Assembly (NCBI GenBank): GCA_014058405.1
Contig: CP047423.1
Coordinates: 2,774,501 to 2,838,500, forward strand
Origin: Candidatus Nitrospira kreftii
Lineage (GTDB): Bacteria > Nitrospirota > Nitrospiria > Nitrospirales > Nitrospiraceae
Length of the DNA: 64,000 bases
Direction of reading: 5' to 3'
Shown: positions 46,609 to 55,864 of the stretch, one piece after another
How the letters are laid out: each line of letters opens with the position of its first letter
Position numbering within the stretch: position 1 is the first letter of the stretch
The notes under the pieces: generated by a model
Seen by the model: only the letters and a program-made list of their open reading frames with translations
The model's database searches: none
Told to the model about the DNA's origin: nothing
Made by a program: the position numbers and the translations under genes

Positions 46609-48423
46609 ATGATACTGAAACGTTGGCTCGTCGGCGACCCACTAAAGACTGCCCAAGCAAGGCACGAACGGCTTTCCAAAACCGTCGCCTTAGCCATCTT
46701 CTCCTCGAACGCCATTTCGTCCGTTGCCTATGCGACGGAAGAGATTTTGCTCGTACTGGTGCTCGCGGGAGCTGCTGCAGTAGCCTGGTCGATCCCTATC
46801 AGCCTAGCCATTCTCTTCTTGGTCTTGGTATTGACGATCTCTTACCGCCAGATCATCTACGAATATCCAGAAGGAGGCGGCGCGTATGTCGTCGCACGGT
46901 CAAACCTGGGCGATCGTCCAGCCCTGGTCGCCGCCGCGGCACTGATGATCGACTATGTCCTAACTGTCGCCGTCAGTGTGGCGGCCGGCATCGCTGCTCT
47001 CACCTCGGCCATCCCAAGCCTATTCACTCATCGCGAAGCCTTGGGGCTTGTCGCTATTCTGTTCATCGTTGTGATGAACTTGCGAGGAGTTCGCGAATCA
47101 GGCAAGTTTTTCGCGGTTCCAACCTATTTTGCTATAGGAGGATTGGCTCTTCTCGTCATAGTAGGAACCATTCGGTCTCTCTTGGGCTCCGGGGAAATTC
47201 CTCCATCCGCAAGCCCTGCCGAGATAGAACCTCTTACACTGTTTTTGGTGCTTCGTGCCTTTGCTGCCGGTTGTGCAGCAGTCACCGGCATGGAAGTGAT
47301 TTCGAACGGGGTCAAAGCCTTTCGCCCTCCCGAATCCAAGAATGCCGCTACCACCATGATCTGGATGTCCGTCATTCTGGCTTCACTGTTCATAGGCATT
47401 AGTTGGATGGCCTATCACTATGGCATTCTGGCCAAATCGGATGAAACCGTGGTCTCTCAACTGGCTCGGGTAACCTTCGGCACCGGGGCCATCTACTATG
47501 CCGTACAGATCGGCACCATGGCCCTATTAGTCCTAGCCGCGAATAGCGCCTTCGCGGGCTTCCCCCACCTGGCATCGATCCTGGCTCGAGACGGATTCAT
47601 GCCTCATCAAATGGCGACGTTCGGCGATCGCCTCGTTTTTTCAAACGGCATCGTTATTCTTGGGTTCTTTGCCTGTCTTCTACTCATTCTATTCCAAGGA
47701 GACACCCACGCACTCATTCCCTTGTATGCTATCGGCGTGTTTGTCTCGTTTACTCTCTCTCAGGCTGGCATGGTGAAGCGATGGCTCACGAAAAAGGGAC
47801 CACATTGGCAGACCAAGCTGATCGTTAATGGAGCCGGCGCGGTAACAACCGGCATCGCAACGATTATCATCGCCAGCACCAAGTTCATGCAGGGCGCCTG
47901 GATCGTCTTCCTCCTGATCACAATTCTTCTCCTCATGTTTCAAGGGATACGCGCCCATTATAAAGCCGTCGCCGAACAAATCGCGCTGGACCGTCGAGGA
48001 GAACGGCCTCCCTTGCCAAGGCGTAATATCGTGATCATCCCGATCAGCGGCTTAAATCGTGCTGTGGTCCGTGCGTTAGACTACGCAAGAAGCCGTCCCG
48101 GAGAAATCCGCGCCGTGTTCGTCGATGTGGATCCCGAAGAGAGCGCCAAGGTCAAAATCCAATGGGCCCAATGGGGAGGTGGTGTGAATTTGATTGCTCT
48201 CTCCTCTCCCTACCGATCAGTTCTTGGGTCCTTACTGGATTACGTCGAGGAAATACTCGAAAAAGATCAGAATACCTGGGTGACTGTCGTCATCCCAGAA
48301 ATTCTTCCCGCGAAGTGGTGGCAGGGCATTCTACACAATCAGCGAGCGTTGCTGCTCAAGGCAGCGTTACTCTTCAAAGACCGCGTCATTCTCACCGACG
48401 TTCCGTACCATCTGACACGATGA
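46609..48423 (+). CDS. kimA: KimA-family potassium transporter (APC superfamily)
   Basis: The 604-residue polytopic membrane protein starts MILKRWLVGDPLKTAQARHE and contains FSSNAISSVAYATEEILLVL, SYRQIIYEYPEGGGAYVVAR, NLRGVRESGKFFAVPTYF and LVLAANSAFAGFPHLASILA, each aligned by eye with B. subtilis KimA (YdaO). It has about twelve helices and then a cytoplasmic C-terminal domain (NIVIIPISGLNRAVVRALDY) of about 150 residues. KimA takes up K+ by proton symport, and the C-terminal domain is the regulatory part. The start is chosen at ATG 46609, as further upstream lacks family similarity. Its stop overlaps the ATG of the PKD gene, so the two are coupled. Confidence 0.88.
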   Translation: MILKRWLVGDPLKTAQARHERLSKTVALAIFSSNAISSVAYATEEILLVLVLAGAAAVAWSIPISLAILFLVLVLTISYRQIIYEYPEGGGAYVVARSNLGDRPALVAAAALMIDYVLTVAVSVAAGIAALTSAIPSLFTHREALGLVAILFIVVMNLRGVRESGKFFAVPTYFAIGGLALLVIVGTIRSLLGSGEIPPSASPAEIEPLTLFLVLRAFAAGCAAVTGMEVISNGVKAFRPPESKNAATTMIWMSVILASLFIGISWMAYHYGILAKSDETVVSQLARVTFGTGAIYYAVQIGTMALLVLAANSAFAGFPHLASILARDGFMPHQMATFGDRLVFSNGIVILGFFACLLLILFQGDTHALIPLYAIGVFVSFTLSQAGMVKRWLTKKGPHWQTKLIVNGAGAVTTGIATIIIASTKFMQGAWIVFLLITILLLMFQGIRAHYKAVAEQIALDRRGERPPLPRRNIVIIPISGLNRAVVRALDYARSRPGEIRAVFVDVDPEESAKVKIQWAQWGGGVNLIALSSPYRSVLGSLLDYVEEILEKDQNTWVTVVIPEILPAKWWQGILHNQRALLLKAALLFKDRVILTDVPYHLTR

Positions 48424-49487
48424 GTGTGAAAGTAGATCCGTCCATCGGCACACGTCGCTTGCAATCTCCAGATTGGTACCGGTTCGCCATTGCTTCACTC
48501 CTTGTGATATTGCCACATCCAGCTGACGCGTTCAGGATCATGGAGCCTGTGAAAGGTGCCGCACTGACCGCAGGCACTCTCGTGACCGCACGTGTCGATT
48601 TAGGAAAGGACGCCAGCATCGTCAAGGTCCGTTACTATTGGTATGGCGAGCAAGACGAAACCCTCGTCGAACAAGACGATTCGACAGCCAGTGGCTCGAT
48701 CGTCGCTCCGGTCGCAATGATTGGATCGGCCGAGCACGATCCGGCTTTTAGCGGCCTATTGAAAGTCCCACGGGACAGTATTGGCCCCATGCGTCTGTTG
48801 GCGGTAGCCGAAATTTCTCGTGGACGTTTGGATACGAGAACTGTCTTCGATGAAGTGATCGTGAATGTAGAACCCCCTGCCCCCCTCATCACCATCGACT
48901 TTGAAACGGACAAGCCCTTGCAACTAGGCCGAGCAGGACAATCTTCTGCCTTTGGCCATGTCGATTCTCTTGGCAAAGTCTTCGAACTCCCGGTCGTCGG
49001 TGACTTCGCAGATGGTATCACCAGACGTATCAGCACTCTGGCCAGCGGCAGCCATTTTGAGTCTTCAGATTATACGGTCATTAAAGTCTTGCCCGGAGGT
49101 TTGCTCCGGATCGTCGGCAACGGGAAAGCGACCATCACCGTCAACAACCGTGACAAGCAAGGCTCGCTCGATGTCGACGTGAATGTGAACGATGAGCCAA
49201 ACGAGCCCCCGATCGCCCACGCTGGAGAGAATAGATCAGCAAGGTCCGGTTCCAGAGTGATGCTGAATGGGTTGAGAAGCCGTGATCCTGAAGGCGAAGC
49301 GCTCTACTATAGTTGGAGCCAAGTGCGCGGCAGCAAAGTCTCGCTGCTCGACGCCAACAACTCCGAAGCCTCATTCCTTGCACCAGCTGTTTCAGAGCCG
49401 CGAACGTATCGATTTAAGCTACGCGTGACGGACAAAAAAGGAGCGGATTCATTGCCAGCGTTTGTAGACGTGACGGTGGAGCCGTAG
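48420..49487 (+). CDS. Exported PKD-domain protein
   Basis: The 355-residue precursor has a hydrophobic N-terminal segment (RFAIASLLVILPHPADAF). The mature part has an Ig-like domain (VTARVDLGKDASIVKVRYYW), a Big2-like repeat near residues 150-260 (LPGGLLRIVGNGKATITVNN) and a C-terminal PKD/REJ-type domain with IAHAGENRSARSGSRVMLNG, LRSRDPEGEALYYSWSQVRG and FKLRVTDKKGADSLPAFVDV. The ATG overlaps the kimA-type stop (ATGA), giving translational coupling. A surface or periplasmic binding role is likely. A decayed second copy of the last 190 bases lies at 50256-50450, beyond the toxin-antitoxin pair. Confidence 0.8.
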   Translation: MSVKVDPSIGTRRLQSPDWYRFAIASLLVILPHPADAFRIMEPVKGAALTAGTLVTARVDLGKDASIVKVRYYWYGEQDETLVEQDDSTASGSIVAPVAMIGSAEHDPAFSGLLKVPRDSIGPMRLLAVAEISRGRLDTRTVFDEVIVNVEPPAPLITIDFETDKPLQLGRAGQSSAFGHVDSLGKVFELPVVGDFADGITRRISTLASGSHFESSDYTVIKVLPGGLLRIVGNGKATITVNNRDKQGSLDVDVNVNDEPNEPPIAHAGENRSARSGSRVMLNGLRSRDPEGEALYYSWSQVRGSKVSLLDANNSEASFLAPAVSEPRTYRFKLRVTDKKGADSLPAFVDVTVEP

Positions 49488-49618
49488 AAGCGCGAAGCCT
49501 TGTTCTCCCTCGCAGGTCATGCCGACACCCCATCTTCTCTCAAGTACATAACTCATTGCTCCCCGAACAAATACTGCGTATAATATTACTCATTAGTAGC
49601 CACATAAGGTGGAAAGTT

Positions 49619-49861
49619 ATGGGAGCCATTGCGGTATCGAAGAAAGAAGAGCAGCAGATCGAGCGTCTTCGGAAGGAACTGCGTATCCCGACAAAGGCGG
49701 GAGTGCTTCGAATGGCGCTGAAGACACTCGAACACCAGACTGCGGAAGTGCGGTTACGGCTTGAGGTCCGTGAATCGGTCCGGCGCTGCGCGGCAGCCGA
49801 CAAACGAGAACATCGGGAGCTTGCTCAGGCTGCAGTAGGCCGCCGACTTTCAGACAACTAA
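49619..49861 (+). CDS. Antitoxin-like protein of a MazEF-type pair
   Basis: The 80-residue protein MGAIAVSKKEEQQIERLRKE starts with a short strand and then a ribbon-helix-helix-like sequence (LRIPTKAGVLRMALKTLEHQ), followed by a charged helix (ESVRRCAAADKREHRELAQA). AAGGTGGAAAG precedes the ATG. Its stop overlaps the toxin ATG (TAATG), the arrangement of toxin-antitoxin pairs. It would bind DNA as a dimer and neutralise the toxin. The family is inferred from the gene pair. Confidence 0.7.
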   Translation: MGAIAVSKKEEQQIERLRKELRIPTKAGVLRMALKTLEHQTAEVRLRLEVRESVRRCAAADKREHRELAQAAVGRRLSDN

Positions 49862-50205
49862 TGCAGATCAAGCGCGGCCACCTGTACGTGGTGGATTTCA
49901 ATCCACGAGTCCGCACCAAACCCGGAAAGTTGCGACCGGCCTTGGTTGTGCAGTCCGATCTCGTGAATGAAGCCGGCTACCCTTCCACCATCGTCATTCC
50001 AACCACCAGCAAACTGGTGGAGGATCCGGGAATTTTGCGATTCCGTCTTTCCAAAGGAGACGCAGCCCTCGACTGCGAGAGTGATTTACTGTTGGGACAG
50101 CTGATCGCAGTAGCCAATGAATCGTTCCATAAAGAGATCGGCAGTCTGTCCCAAACTGCATTTGACGAAGTAGAGCTGCGAATCAAAATCATCCTTGGCC
50201 TGTAG
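49861..50205 (+). CDS. mazF: MazF/PemK-family endoribonuclease toxin
   Basis: The 114-residue protein starts MQIKRGHLYVVDFNPRVRTK with the R-G-x-[IVL]-[YWF]-x-[VA]-[DN]-[FL] opening of PemK/MazF. It continues with GKLRPALVVQSDLVNEAGYP, STIVIPTTSKL and a DLLLGQLIAVANESFHKEIG region, with catalytic-type Arg (RPALVV) and the conserved T-[ST] of IPTTS. MazF toxins cut single-stranded RNA. The pair sits between the PKD gene and a decayed copy of that gene's 3' end, so it looks inserted at that locus. Confidence 0.88.
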   Translation: MQIKRGHLYVVDFNPRVRTKPGKLRPALVVQSDLVNEAGYPSTIVIPTTSKLVEDPGILRFRLSKGDAALDCESDLLLGQLIAVANESFHKEIGSLSQTAFDEVELRIKIILGL

Positions 50206-50255
50206 CACCTCATCCAGCGCGGGGAAGGAGCAATTCCACCTGAGTATCAGCCCGG

Positions 50256-50450
50256 AATGCGAAGCGCTCTACTATAGTTGGCGCCAGGTACGCGGCAGCA
50301 AAGTTTCACTGCTTGGCGCCAACAACTCCGAGGCCTTCTTTCTCGCCCCGACCGTCTCAGGACTGCGAACATACGCTTTAAATTGTGCGTGACGGATAAA
50401 AAGAGGCGGATCGTTTGCCGGCGTTTGTAGACGTGACAGTGGAGCCGTAG
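50256..50450 (+). pseudogene. Decayed duplicate of the PKD gene 3' end
   Basis: The sequence matches 49293-49487 closely: CGAAGCGCTCTACTATAGTT, then GCCAACAACTCCGA, then GCGTTTGTAGACGTGAC, GGAGCCGTAG at the end. The reading frame EALYYSWRQVRGSKVSLLGA is intact at first, then shifts by one base near 50390 (RTYALNCA then stop) and again further on. So about 190 bases of coding 3' end were duplicated and have since decayed. No upstream part of the PKD gene is present. Confidence 0.8.
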
Positions 50451-50627
50451 ACAACCAGCAGGCTGCTACAAAGACCGCCAGCGGCATTCCCTGCCTTCAT
50501 ATTCCCTGACCACAGTTTAATCGGAACACGACGGTGAACTTGTTATGCGAGAGGGGGAAATGCTAGTGTTGAATAGGACTGCACAAATCTCCGTCAACTA
50601 CTAACCAGTGCGTCTGAGGAGGTCACC

Positions 50628-52784
50628 ATGAGCGTGACGGAACAACAGACGCGACGCAGCAACAGCAATCTCACACCAACCAGCCGCCTCCACAGTGGCC
50701 CTGGCGCCCGCAAGAATACTGAGCAGGCAAAGGTGCCGCCAGGCAAAACGTGGCTCTGGTTCGTGCTGATCCTCCTCGCAAACTTCCTGCTTGGAAGGTT
50801 TCTGATTCCTACTCCGGAAGCGCCGATCACAGTGCCCTACACCCTCTTCAAACAGGAAGTGGGAAAGAGCAACGTTGCGGCGATCTACAGTCAGGCGGAC
50901 ACCATAACGGGACGGTTCACGACATCAATCGAGTATCAGCCGTTGAGCGAAAAAGACCCGGGGGCCAGTGGCGAAGCCAAAACGAAGAGTGACAAGAATT
51001 CGACACCCGGCGGTGAGACCAAATCGACGGACGAGCGCGGTAGAAGCACTGGTAGCGTGTCCCAAACAATCAGTGTCTTCACGACTACCTTGCCCTCTTT
51101 CGTAGACCCCGGCTTGGAACAATTCTTAATTGCGAACGGAGTCGAGATCAGTGCAACCCCTATTCAAGAAGGTGGAAACCCATGGGCGACGATCTTTTTT
51201 AGCTTCGGCCCTGGTCTACTCTTCATCGGCTTTTATATCTGGCTCTTCCGTCGGGCTGCGCAGCAAGGCGGTGGCATGATGGGCGGAGGAGTGATGGGCA
51301 TGGGCAAGAGCAGAGCCCGCCGCTATGACCAGGAGCAAACTGCGAAGATTACCTTCGAGGATGTCGCCGGCATCGACGAAGCTGAAAACGAACTGGTCGA
51401 GATCGTGGACTTTCTCAAGGATACCAAGAAGTACACCCGACTAGGAGGGACTGCTCCAAAAGGCGTGCTGCTAGTGGGCGCGCCGGGGACAGGGAAGACG
51501 CTTCTCGCAAAAGCTGTTGCAGGAGAGGCGGGGGTACCCTTCTTCTCGATGAGCGCTGCGGAGTTTGTGGAGATGATCGTAGGAGTGGGCGCAGCAAGGG
51601 TACGAGATCTCTTCAAGGAGGCGCGCGAGAATGCCCCTGCGATTGTGTTCATCGATGAACTCGATGCCATCGGACGCGCACGCGGACAGATGGCGATCGG
51701 CGGATCCAGCGAGCAGGAGCAAACCTTGAATCAAATCTTGACCGAAATGGACGGGTTCTCAAGCCGGCAAGGCATCATCGTATTAGCGGCAACCAATCAG
51801 CCTGAGGTATTAGACAAGGCTCTTCTGAGACCCGGACGCTTCGATAGGCGCGTTGTTGTGAATCTCCCGGACAGGACAGGACGAGAGGCGATTCTTAAAG
51901 TTCACACTCGCAATGTGCCACTCGCGAATGACGCAATACTGGGAAATCTTGCGGCAATGACACCAGGGCTTTCGGGGGCCGACCTGAAGAATCTCGTCAA
52001 TGAGGCCGCATTATTGGGCGCTCGCCGCGAGCAACAAGAGGTCCGTCACAAGGACTTCCTCGACGCGTTAGAGAAGATCGTGCTCGGCCCAGAACGCCCG
52101 ATTCTCATGAGCCGAGACGACCGCGAACGCATTGCCTATCATGAAGGGGGACACGCCATCCTCGGTCTCGTCGTGCCTGGCGCTGACCCAGTGAACCGGG
52201 TGACGATCGTGCCCCGTGGGCAGGCTCTCGGCGTAACCTATCAGCGCCCAGACAGTGACCGCTACAACTATCCGGAAGCCTATTTGCGCGCGAGGATCGT
52301 TGGAATGCTGGGCGGGCGTGCAGCAGAGGAAATTGTCTACGGGACCAAGACCACCGGGGCCGAAAACGATATCGAGCAAGCTACCGGTCTCGCTCGCCGG
52401 ATGGTCACACGTTGGGGTATGAGTGAGCGGCTCGGCCTTGTACAGCTTGCGCCGAGGGAAAACCCCTACCTGAGCGGCCTAAACAGTTACGGAGACACGA
52501 GGCCTTTTAGCGAAGAGACTGCAAAAGTCATCGATGCCGAGGTACTCAAGATTATCGGCGAGAGCTACGAGGAAGCCAGGCGGCTCCTCAACGCGCATCG
52601 CAAGCAACTTGATGTGCTTGCCGAAGCCTTGCTCGCACGCGAGACTCTCAACGAACAGGAGATTCTGGATGTTACAGGACTCCCTCATGCGCCGGCCCTA
52701 GAGACTGGAATGTTGCCTTATCCCGGCGCTGGCAGGAGGAGCGTTGACTCCGCCCATGAGGAGTCAACAGCGCGGATATCATAG
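50628..52784 (+). CDS. ftsH: ATP-dependent zinc metalloprotease FtsH
   Basis: The 718-residue inner-membrane AAA+ protease has two helices ([17 protein letters not shown] near residue 43 and [20 protein letters not shown] near 190) around a periplasmic domain. The AAA domain has [20 protein letters not shown] near residue 280, [15 protein letters not shown] and [20 protein letters not shown], and the protease has HEGGH near 505 with the third ligand in a [11 protein letters not shown] segment near 580. The periplasmic part contains a Ser/Lys/Gly-rich insert around residues 110-145 that is longer than usual. GAGGAGGTCACC precedes the ATG. FtsH degrades misassembled membrane proteins and some regulators. 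Confidence 0.95.
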   Translation: MSVTEQQTRRSNSNLTPTSRLHSGPGARKNTEQAKVPPGKTWLWFVLILLANFLLGRFLIPTPEAPITVPYTLFKQEVGKSNVAAIYSQADTITGRFTTSIEYQPLSEKDPGASGEAKTKSDKNSTPGGETKSTDERGRSTGSVSQTISVFTTTLPSFVDPGLEQFLIANGVEISATPIQEGGNPWATIFFSFGPGLLFIGFYIWLFRRAAQQGGGMMGGGVMGMGKSRARRYDQEQTAKITFEDVAGIDEAENELVEIVDFLKDTKKYTRLGGTAPKGVLLVGAPGTGKTLLAKAVAGEAGVPFFSMSAAEFVEMIVGVGAARVRDLFKEARENAPAIVFIDELDAIGRARGQMAIGGSSEQEQTLNQILTEMDGFSSRQGIIVLAATNQPEVLDKALLRPGRFDRRVVVNLPDRTGREAILKVHTRNVPLANDAILGNLAAMTPGLSGADLKNLVNEAALLGARREQQEVRHKDFLDALEKIVLGPERPILMSRDDRERIAYHEGGHAILGLVVPGADPVNRVTIVPRGQALGVTYQRPDSDRYNYPEAYLRARIVGMLGGRAAEEIVYGTKTTGAENDIEQATGLARRMVTRWGMSERLGLVQLAPRENPYLSGLNSYGDTRPFSEETAKVIDAEVLKIIGESYEEARRLLNAHRKQLDVLAEALLARETLNEQEILDVTGLPHAPALETGMLPYPGAGRRSVDSAHEESTARIS

Positions 52785-53213
52785 GAACACTAACCGAGCT
52801 TTCTTAAGCGGACCAAGATCCACCGTAAGGTCGGACCGAAGGATGGCTGCCACCCACGTCTCCATCACACTGTCGCACAGATTCTTACCCAGCTGCATGA
52901 GATCCGAGGTTAGAGAGCAAATAGTTAAACTGTGCATTCTTCCAAGAATCGCGGATAACCGGCCATACCCACTTATTCCACTCCAAGCTGCTGATGTATA
53001 GGCCTTTGAAGCGCGTAAAGAATGGCAACCTTCCACAGCACTGGGAAACGGTTTCGGGCTATCCAGAAATCGGCACGTGCATTACTAGGTAAAGGGTTGA
53101 TACAGACTTCGGATTCTCTAAACGGGAAAGCCTTCTCTCCTTGCCTTTTTACTGGGAAGTTCATCCCAACAAATCAAAACCAAATACCACACCAGCCAAC
53201 TGACCAATAGTCG
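52785..53213. other. Intergenic region downstream of ftsH
   Basis: About 430 bases are gene-free as far as I can tell; frames near 53022-53210 and 52779-53036 have no family-like sequence. AT content rises towards 53200. No transposase remnant was seen, although the next feature rightwards is a decayed duplicate gene end. Confidence 0.4.
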
Positions 53214-53326
53214 CTATGCTGCCCGCCGTCGGACCTTCCCCAATTGCACCAGTCCATAGGTTTGGCGAGCACGCAGAAACTCCTTGTTCTGTTGCCGTAG
53301 TGTTAGGCCGAGGTTGAAACGATGTC
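53214..53326 (-). pseudogene. Decayed duplicate of the HExxH-protein gene 3' end
   Basis: In the frame ending with TAG at 53214-53216 the translation reads GHRFNLGLTLRQQNKEFLRA, then RQTYGLVQLGKVRRRAA. The C-terminus of the protein at 54099-55790 reads HSQFGSALRKHIKELQQARQ, then TYGPVRLSKA: H-x-F-x(3)-L-R ... A-R-Q-T-Y-G-x-V-x-L-x-K is shared. DNA identity is visible in CCATAGGT-TGxCGAGC. Only about 35 residues remain. It is separated from the intact gene by the DUF2059-like gene, mirroring the PKD duplicate at 50256. Confidence 0.65.
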
Positions 53327-53442
53327 CTTCGCGACTACGGTGCTCGCATGGTCGTTCAATCTGCCGCTAACTGGTGAGCTTTGCTGGGTTCGGCTGGTGT
53401 GTCTACTCGCAAATACAAATAGTAGTCACGGACTCGTTATCG

Positions 53443-54030
53443 CTAGGCCCCCTGCTTTCCCTTCCCTTTGGCAACCAGAGCGACTATCTGGAACAGCTTT
53501 TCAACTCGGGCCTTGTATTGATTCATGAATTGAGCCGTCCACATCTTGTTATATTCGATTGCCGCACTTTTTTTCATTCCTGCATCTTTTTCTCCAAGCG
53601 GAGAGGAGTAGTGCGCAATGAGCCGATCAAGCTCATCTTCACCGAAATTGTTCGAATACGCATGCTTTAAATGGTCATGGAGAGTCTCGACCTGGTCGAT
53701 CGATTTCCTAATGTCCTTCAAGAATAAGTCGAGAAGCCGTTCAACTTCCCTCTTTTTCTCACCAACCAGATCGGGGTAAGTGCTCGCTATAGATTTTTTT
53801 ATTTGCTGTTCATAGTCGCTGACATATTTCCGGGTGAGTGAGTCATACTCAGACTCGAGCTCTGAGACGCGGATGAGTGTAAGCAGTTTTTCTACCTTGA
53901 TGGCCTTCGGGCTTTCTATCGTGCCCGCTTCGGTTGCCATCACGCTCGAAACCAGCGTGATACAGCATACCCATCCTCGCAGAACAGCTCCTGCAATTCC
54001 TACATGATGCATCCCTTCCAAGCTAGGCAT
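53443..54030 (-). CDS. DUF2059-like exported protein
   Basis: The 195-residue precursor has a signal region (VGIAGAVLRGWVCCITLVSS, cleavage near VMA). The mature part is helical and polar: KVEKLLTLIRVSELESEYDS, ERLLDLFLKDIRKSIDQVET, then GEDELDRLIAHYSSPLGEKD and KKSAAIEYNKMWTAQFMNQY. The combination E-L-x-x-L-I-x-[HF]-Y-x-[ST]-P-x-G-x-K is the DUF2059 signature. AGAGGTGAGACT fixes the start at 54030. It lies between the intact HExxH gene and the decayed copy of its 3' end. The periplasmic function is unknown. Confidence 0.7.
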   Translation of the reverse strand: MPSLEGMHHVGIAGAVLRGWVCCITLVSSVMATEAGTIESPKAIKVEKLLTLIRVSELESEYDSLTRKYVSDYEQQIKKSIASTYPDLVGEKKREVERLLDLFLKDIRKSIDQVETLHDHLKHAYSNNFGEDELDRLIAHYSSPLGEKDAGMKKSAAIEYNKMWTAQFMNQYKARVEKLFQIVALVAKGKGKQGA

Positions 54031-54098
54031 AGTCTCACCTCTTGCGATCGAGTCTACTCCGATTGGAATGATCGTCAAGAAATAGAGCGCTTCTACTG

Positions 54099-55790
54099 TC
54101 AGGCTTTACTCAACCGAACCGGTCCATAGGTCTGCCGAGCTTGTTGAAGCTCCTTGATATGCTTTCGCAGCGCCGAACCAAATTGAGAATGCTCCACTTC
54201 GGATTCAAATCGCTTGCTCTCACATTCAACCCGGTCAATCGCCTCAGCCAACTGCCCAACCAAACGTCGACCAGAGCCAGTCAGCCATCCGAGATGATAG
54301 TCGGCATAGTGCAGATCTTGGAGTGAATACCGGACAGACGCCACTTCCTCCAAGCAACGGAAATGTGCCCGTTGCAGATCTCGCTGAATCAGACCCGCCT
54401 TCTTCCATCTCCCCATCCCGCGTCGTCCCGAACCCCATGACGAAAGCCGTTGGAATAACAGGGCACCCATGGTGAAGGTGAAGGTCGCATGAAGAATGCC
54501 GCGCAACGGCCGCAGACGCCTTCGCCACGGTGAGTAGAAAATCTGCTGGTTGTGGTCTCCTCGATACATGACATGTTTCCGCAGCAGGAGATTCAAATGG
54601 TGATGACTGTTCTCATGGATGAGATCGTCGATAAGATCAAGATTGCCACGGTCGAAGCAGTTGATGAAGGAGAGCCCCGGTCGATGCCGGTAGCTGAAGC
54701 TGACAACTCCTTTCGCCTGGAGCGGAACAATACGGGAAGTCAGCAGCCTGAGCACATCATGGCCCTCGGGCCACGCAAGCTCGATGGTCTGCCAGGCACG
54801 AGCAATGCGTTCAACCTGTCGCCGATCGGTCGCTTTCACAGTTCTTGGCTGGCGATCTTTTCCATAGACCAGTGTCGGGCTGACGGTGACGGGATCATGG
54901 TTGCTCTGGATGGCGACGATTGGTGGATGGCAAGCCCACTGCCATTGCCCATCCTCTCCCCGACTCGACCAGATGGGTGACACGATTTTGCCAACATTCA
55001 CAGTCATACCGGTCGGCTCCACTCGAAACACCACGCGTCCTGACGACTGACGCAGTGCTCGCCGGATCTCACTCGGTGCCTGACACCACGCTTCACCCGT
55101 ACCAATCGCGATCGTTCCCGCGATTTCACTGCGCTCACAGTTAGTGGCCAGAGTCCCCGGGACATTCCAATACCGTACCTTGTGACTGCGGCACCATCTG
55201 ACCGGCACTGTCGGATCAAAGCATAGAGACTCCTGAACTAATTCCTGCGCCAGCCGCTTGCACAGCGCAAACAGCCGCTTTTCTAAGCCACTCGTTTGTG
55301 GTTGCCCCGTCGGAAAGAGATCATCTAGGTAGCCATGTTCAAAAAACTTTTCCTGACACTCGGCTAGTAATTGCTCAGCAAACTCAGGCCGATCCTGTTC
55401 CTCTTCGAACTGCCGGATCACGTCCAGGAGATATACGAGGTCGTTCAGTGTCTCGATCCATCCCACAACCTTCCAGTTGGAATAGATATCCGGTGGAAAC
55501 TCTGAGCGGAGACTGCCAAGGAAAGCGGTTGGAATACTTAATTTTCTGGTCAGAGCAACGTGGTCGGCATGCAGTTCTCGACACAGTTCAACAAACAGCT
55601 GTCGCATCGAGAGACGAAACTCATCTCGCAATTTCTCAAGAGGCAGCGGATCAAGAAGACGCATGCTGAACAGCCACGAATGAGACGCAGGGAGGGACTC
55701 TAGCGTAGCCGGAACGTCGGTGCAAGCGAGAAGCCGGATGGTTGCGGCAAATGCCCTTTCATCTATATACCTAGCTATTCGTCCCTTCAC
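54099..55790 (-). CDS. HExxH-type peptide hydroxylase-like protein (aKG-HExxH family)
   Basis: The 563-residue cytoplasmic protein contains LIHENSHHHLNLLLRKHVMY near residue 388, an H-E-x-x-H followed by hydrophobic residues, then FYSPWRRRLRPLRGILHATF near 418. This S-P-W-R-x-x-x-R-P-L-x-G-[IL]-x-H order is the signature of the HExxH motif-containing putative peptide modification family, proposed 2-oxoglutarate-dependent peptide beta-hydroxylases. The N-terminal two-thirds is not recognisable by motif. No RiPP precursor, radical-SAM or transporter gene is adjacent, so the substrate is unknown. Start is GTG. It diverges from the RqcH-like gene, with 74 bases between. Confidence 0.7.
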   Translation of the reverse strand: MKGRIARYIDERAFAATIRLLACTDVPATLESLPASHSWLFSMRLLDPLPLEKLRDEFRLSMRQLFVELCRELHADHVALTRKLSIPTAFLGSLRSEFPPDIYSNWKVVGWIETLNDLVYLLDVIRQFEEEQDRPEFAEQLLAECQEKFFEHGYLDDLFPTGQPQTSGLEKRLFALCKRLAQELVQESLCFDPTVPVRWCRSHKVRYWNVPGTLATNCERSEIAGTIAIGTGEAWCQAPSEIRRALRQSSGRVVFRVEPTGMTVNVGKIVSPIWSSRGEDGQWQWACHPPIVAIQSNHDPVTVSPTLVYGKDRQPRTVKATDRRQVERIARAWQTIELAWPEGHDVLRLLTSRIVPLQAKGVVSFSYRHRPGLSFINCFDRGNLDLIDDLIHENSHHHLNLLLRKHVMYRGDHNQQIFYSPWRRRLRPLRGILHATFTFTMGALLFQRLSSWGSGRRGMGRWKKAGLIQRDLQRAHFRCLEEVASVRYSLQDLHYADYHLGWLTGSGRRLVGQLAEAIDRVECESKRFESEVEHSQFGSALRKHIKELQQARQTYGPVRLSKA

Positions 55791-55864
55791 CGCTCTACCA
55801 TGTGGCGAATTGACCGTAGGGGACAGTCGTAACGCAAAGTCAGCACGGGCAGTGGGATGCTCTC

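Noticed and set aside
48162..48419. N-terminal extension of the PKD protein
   Set aside because: It overlaps the end of the KimA-like gene in another frame, and the ATG at 48420 overlaps the upstream stop, giving normal coupling with a signal-like segment after it.
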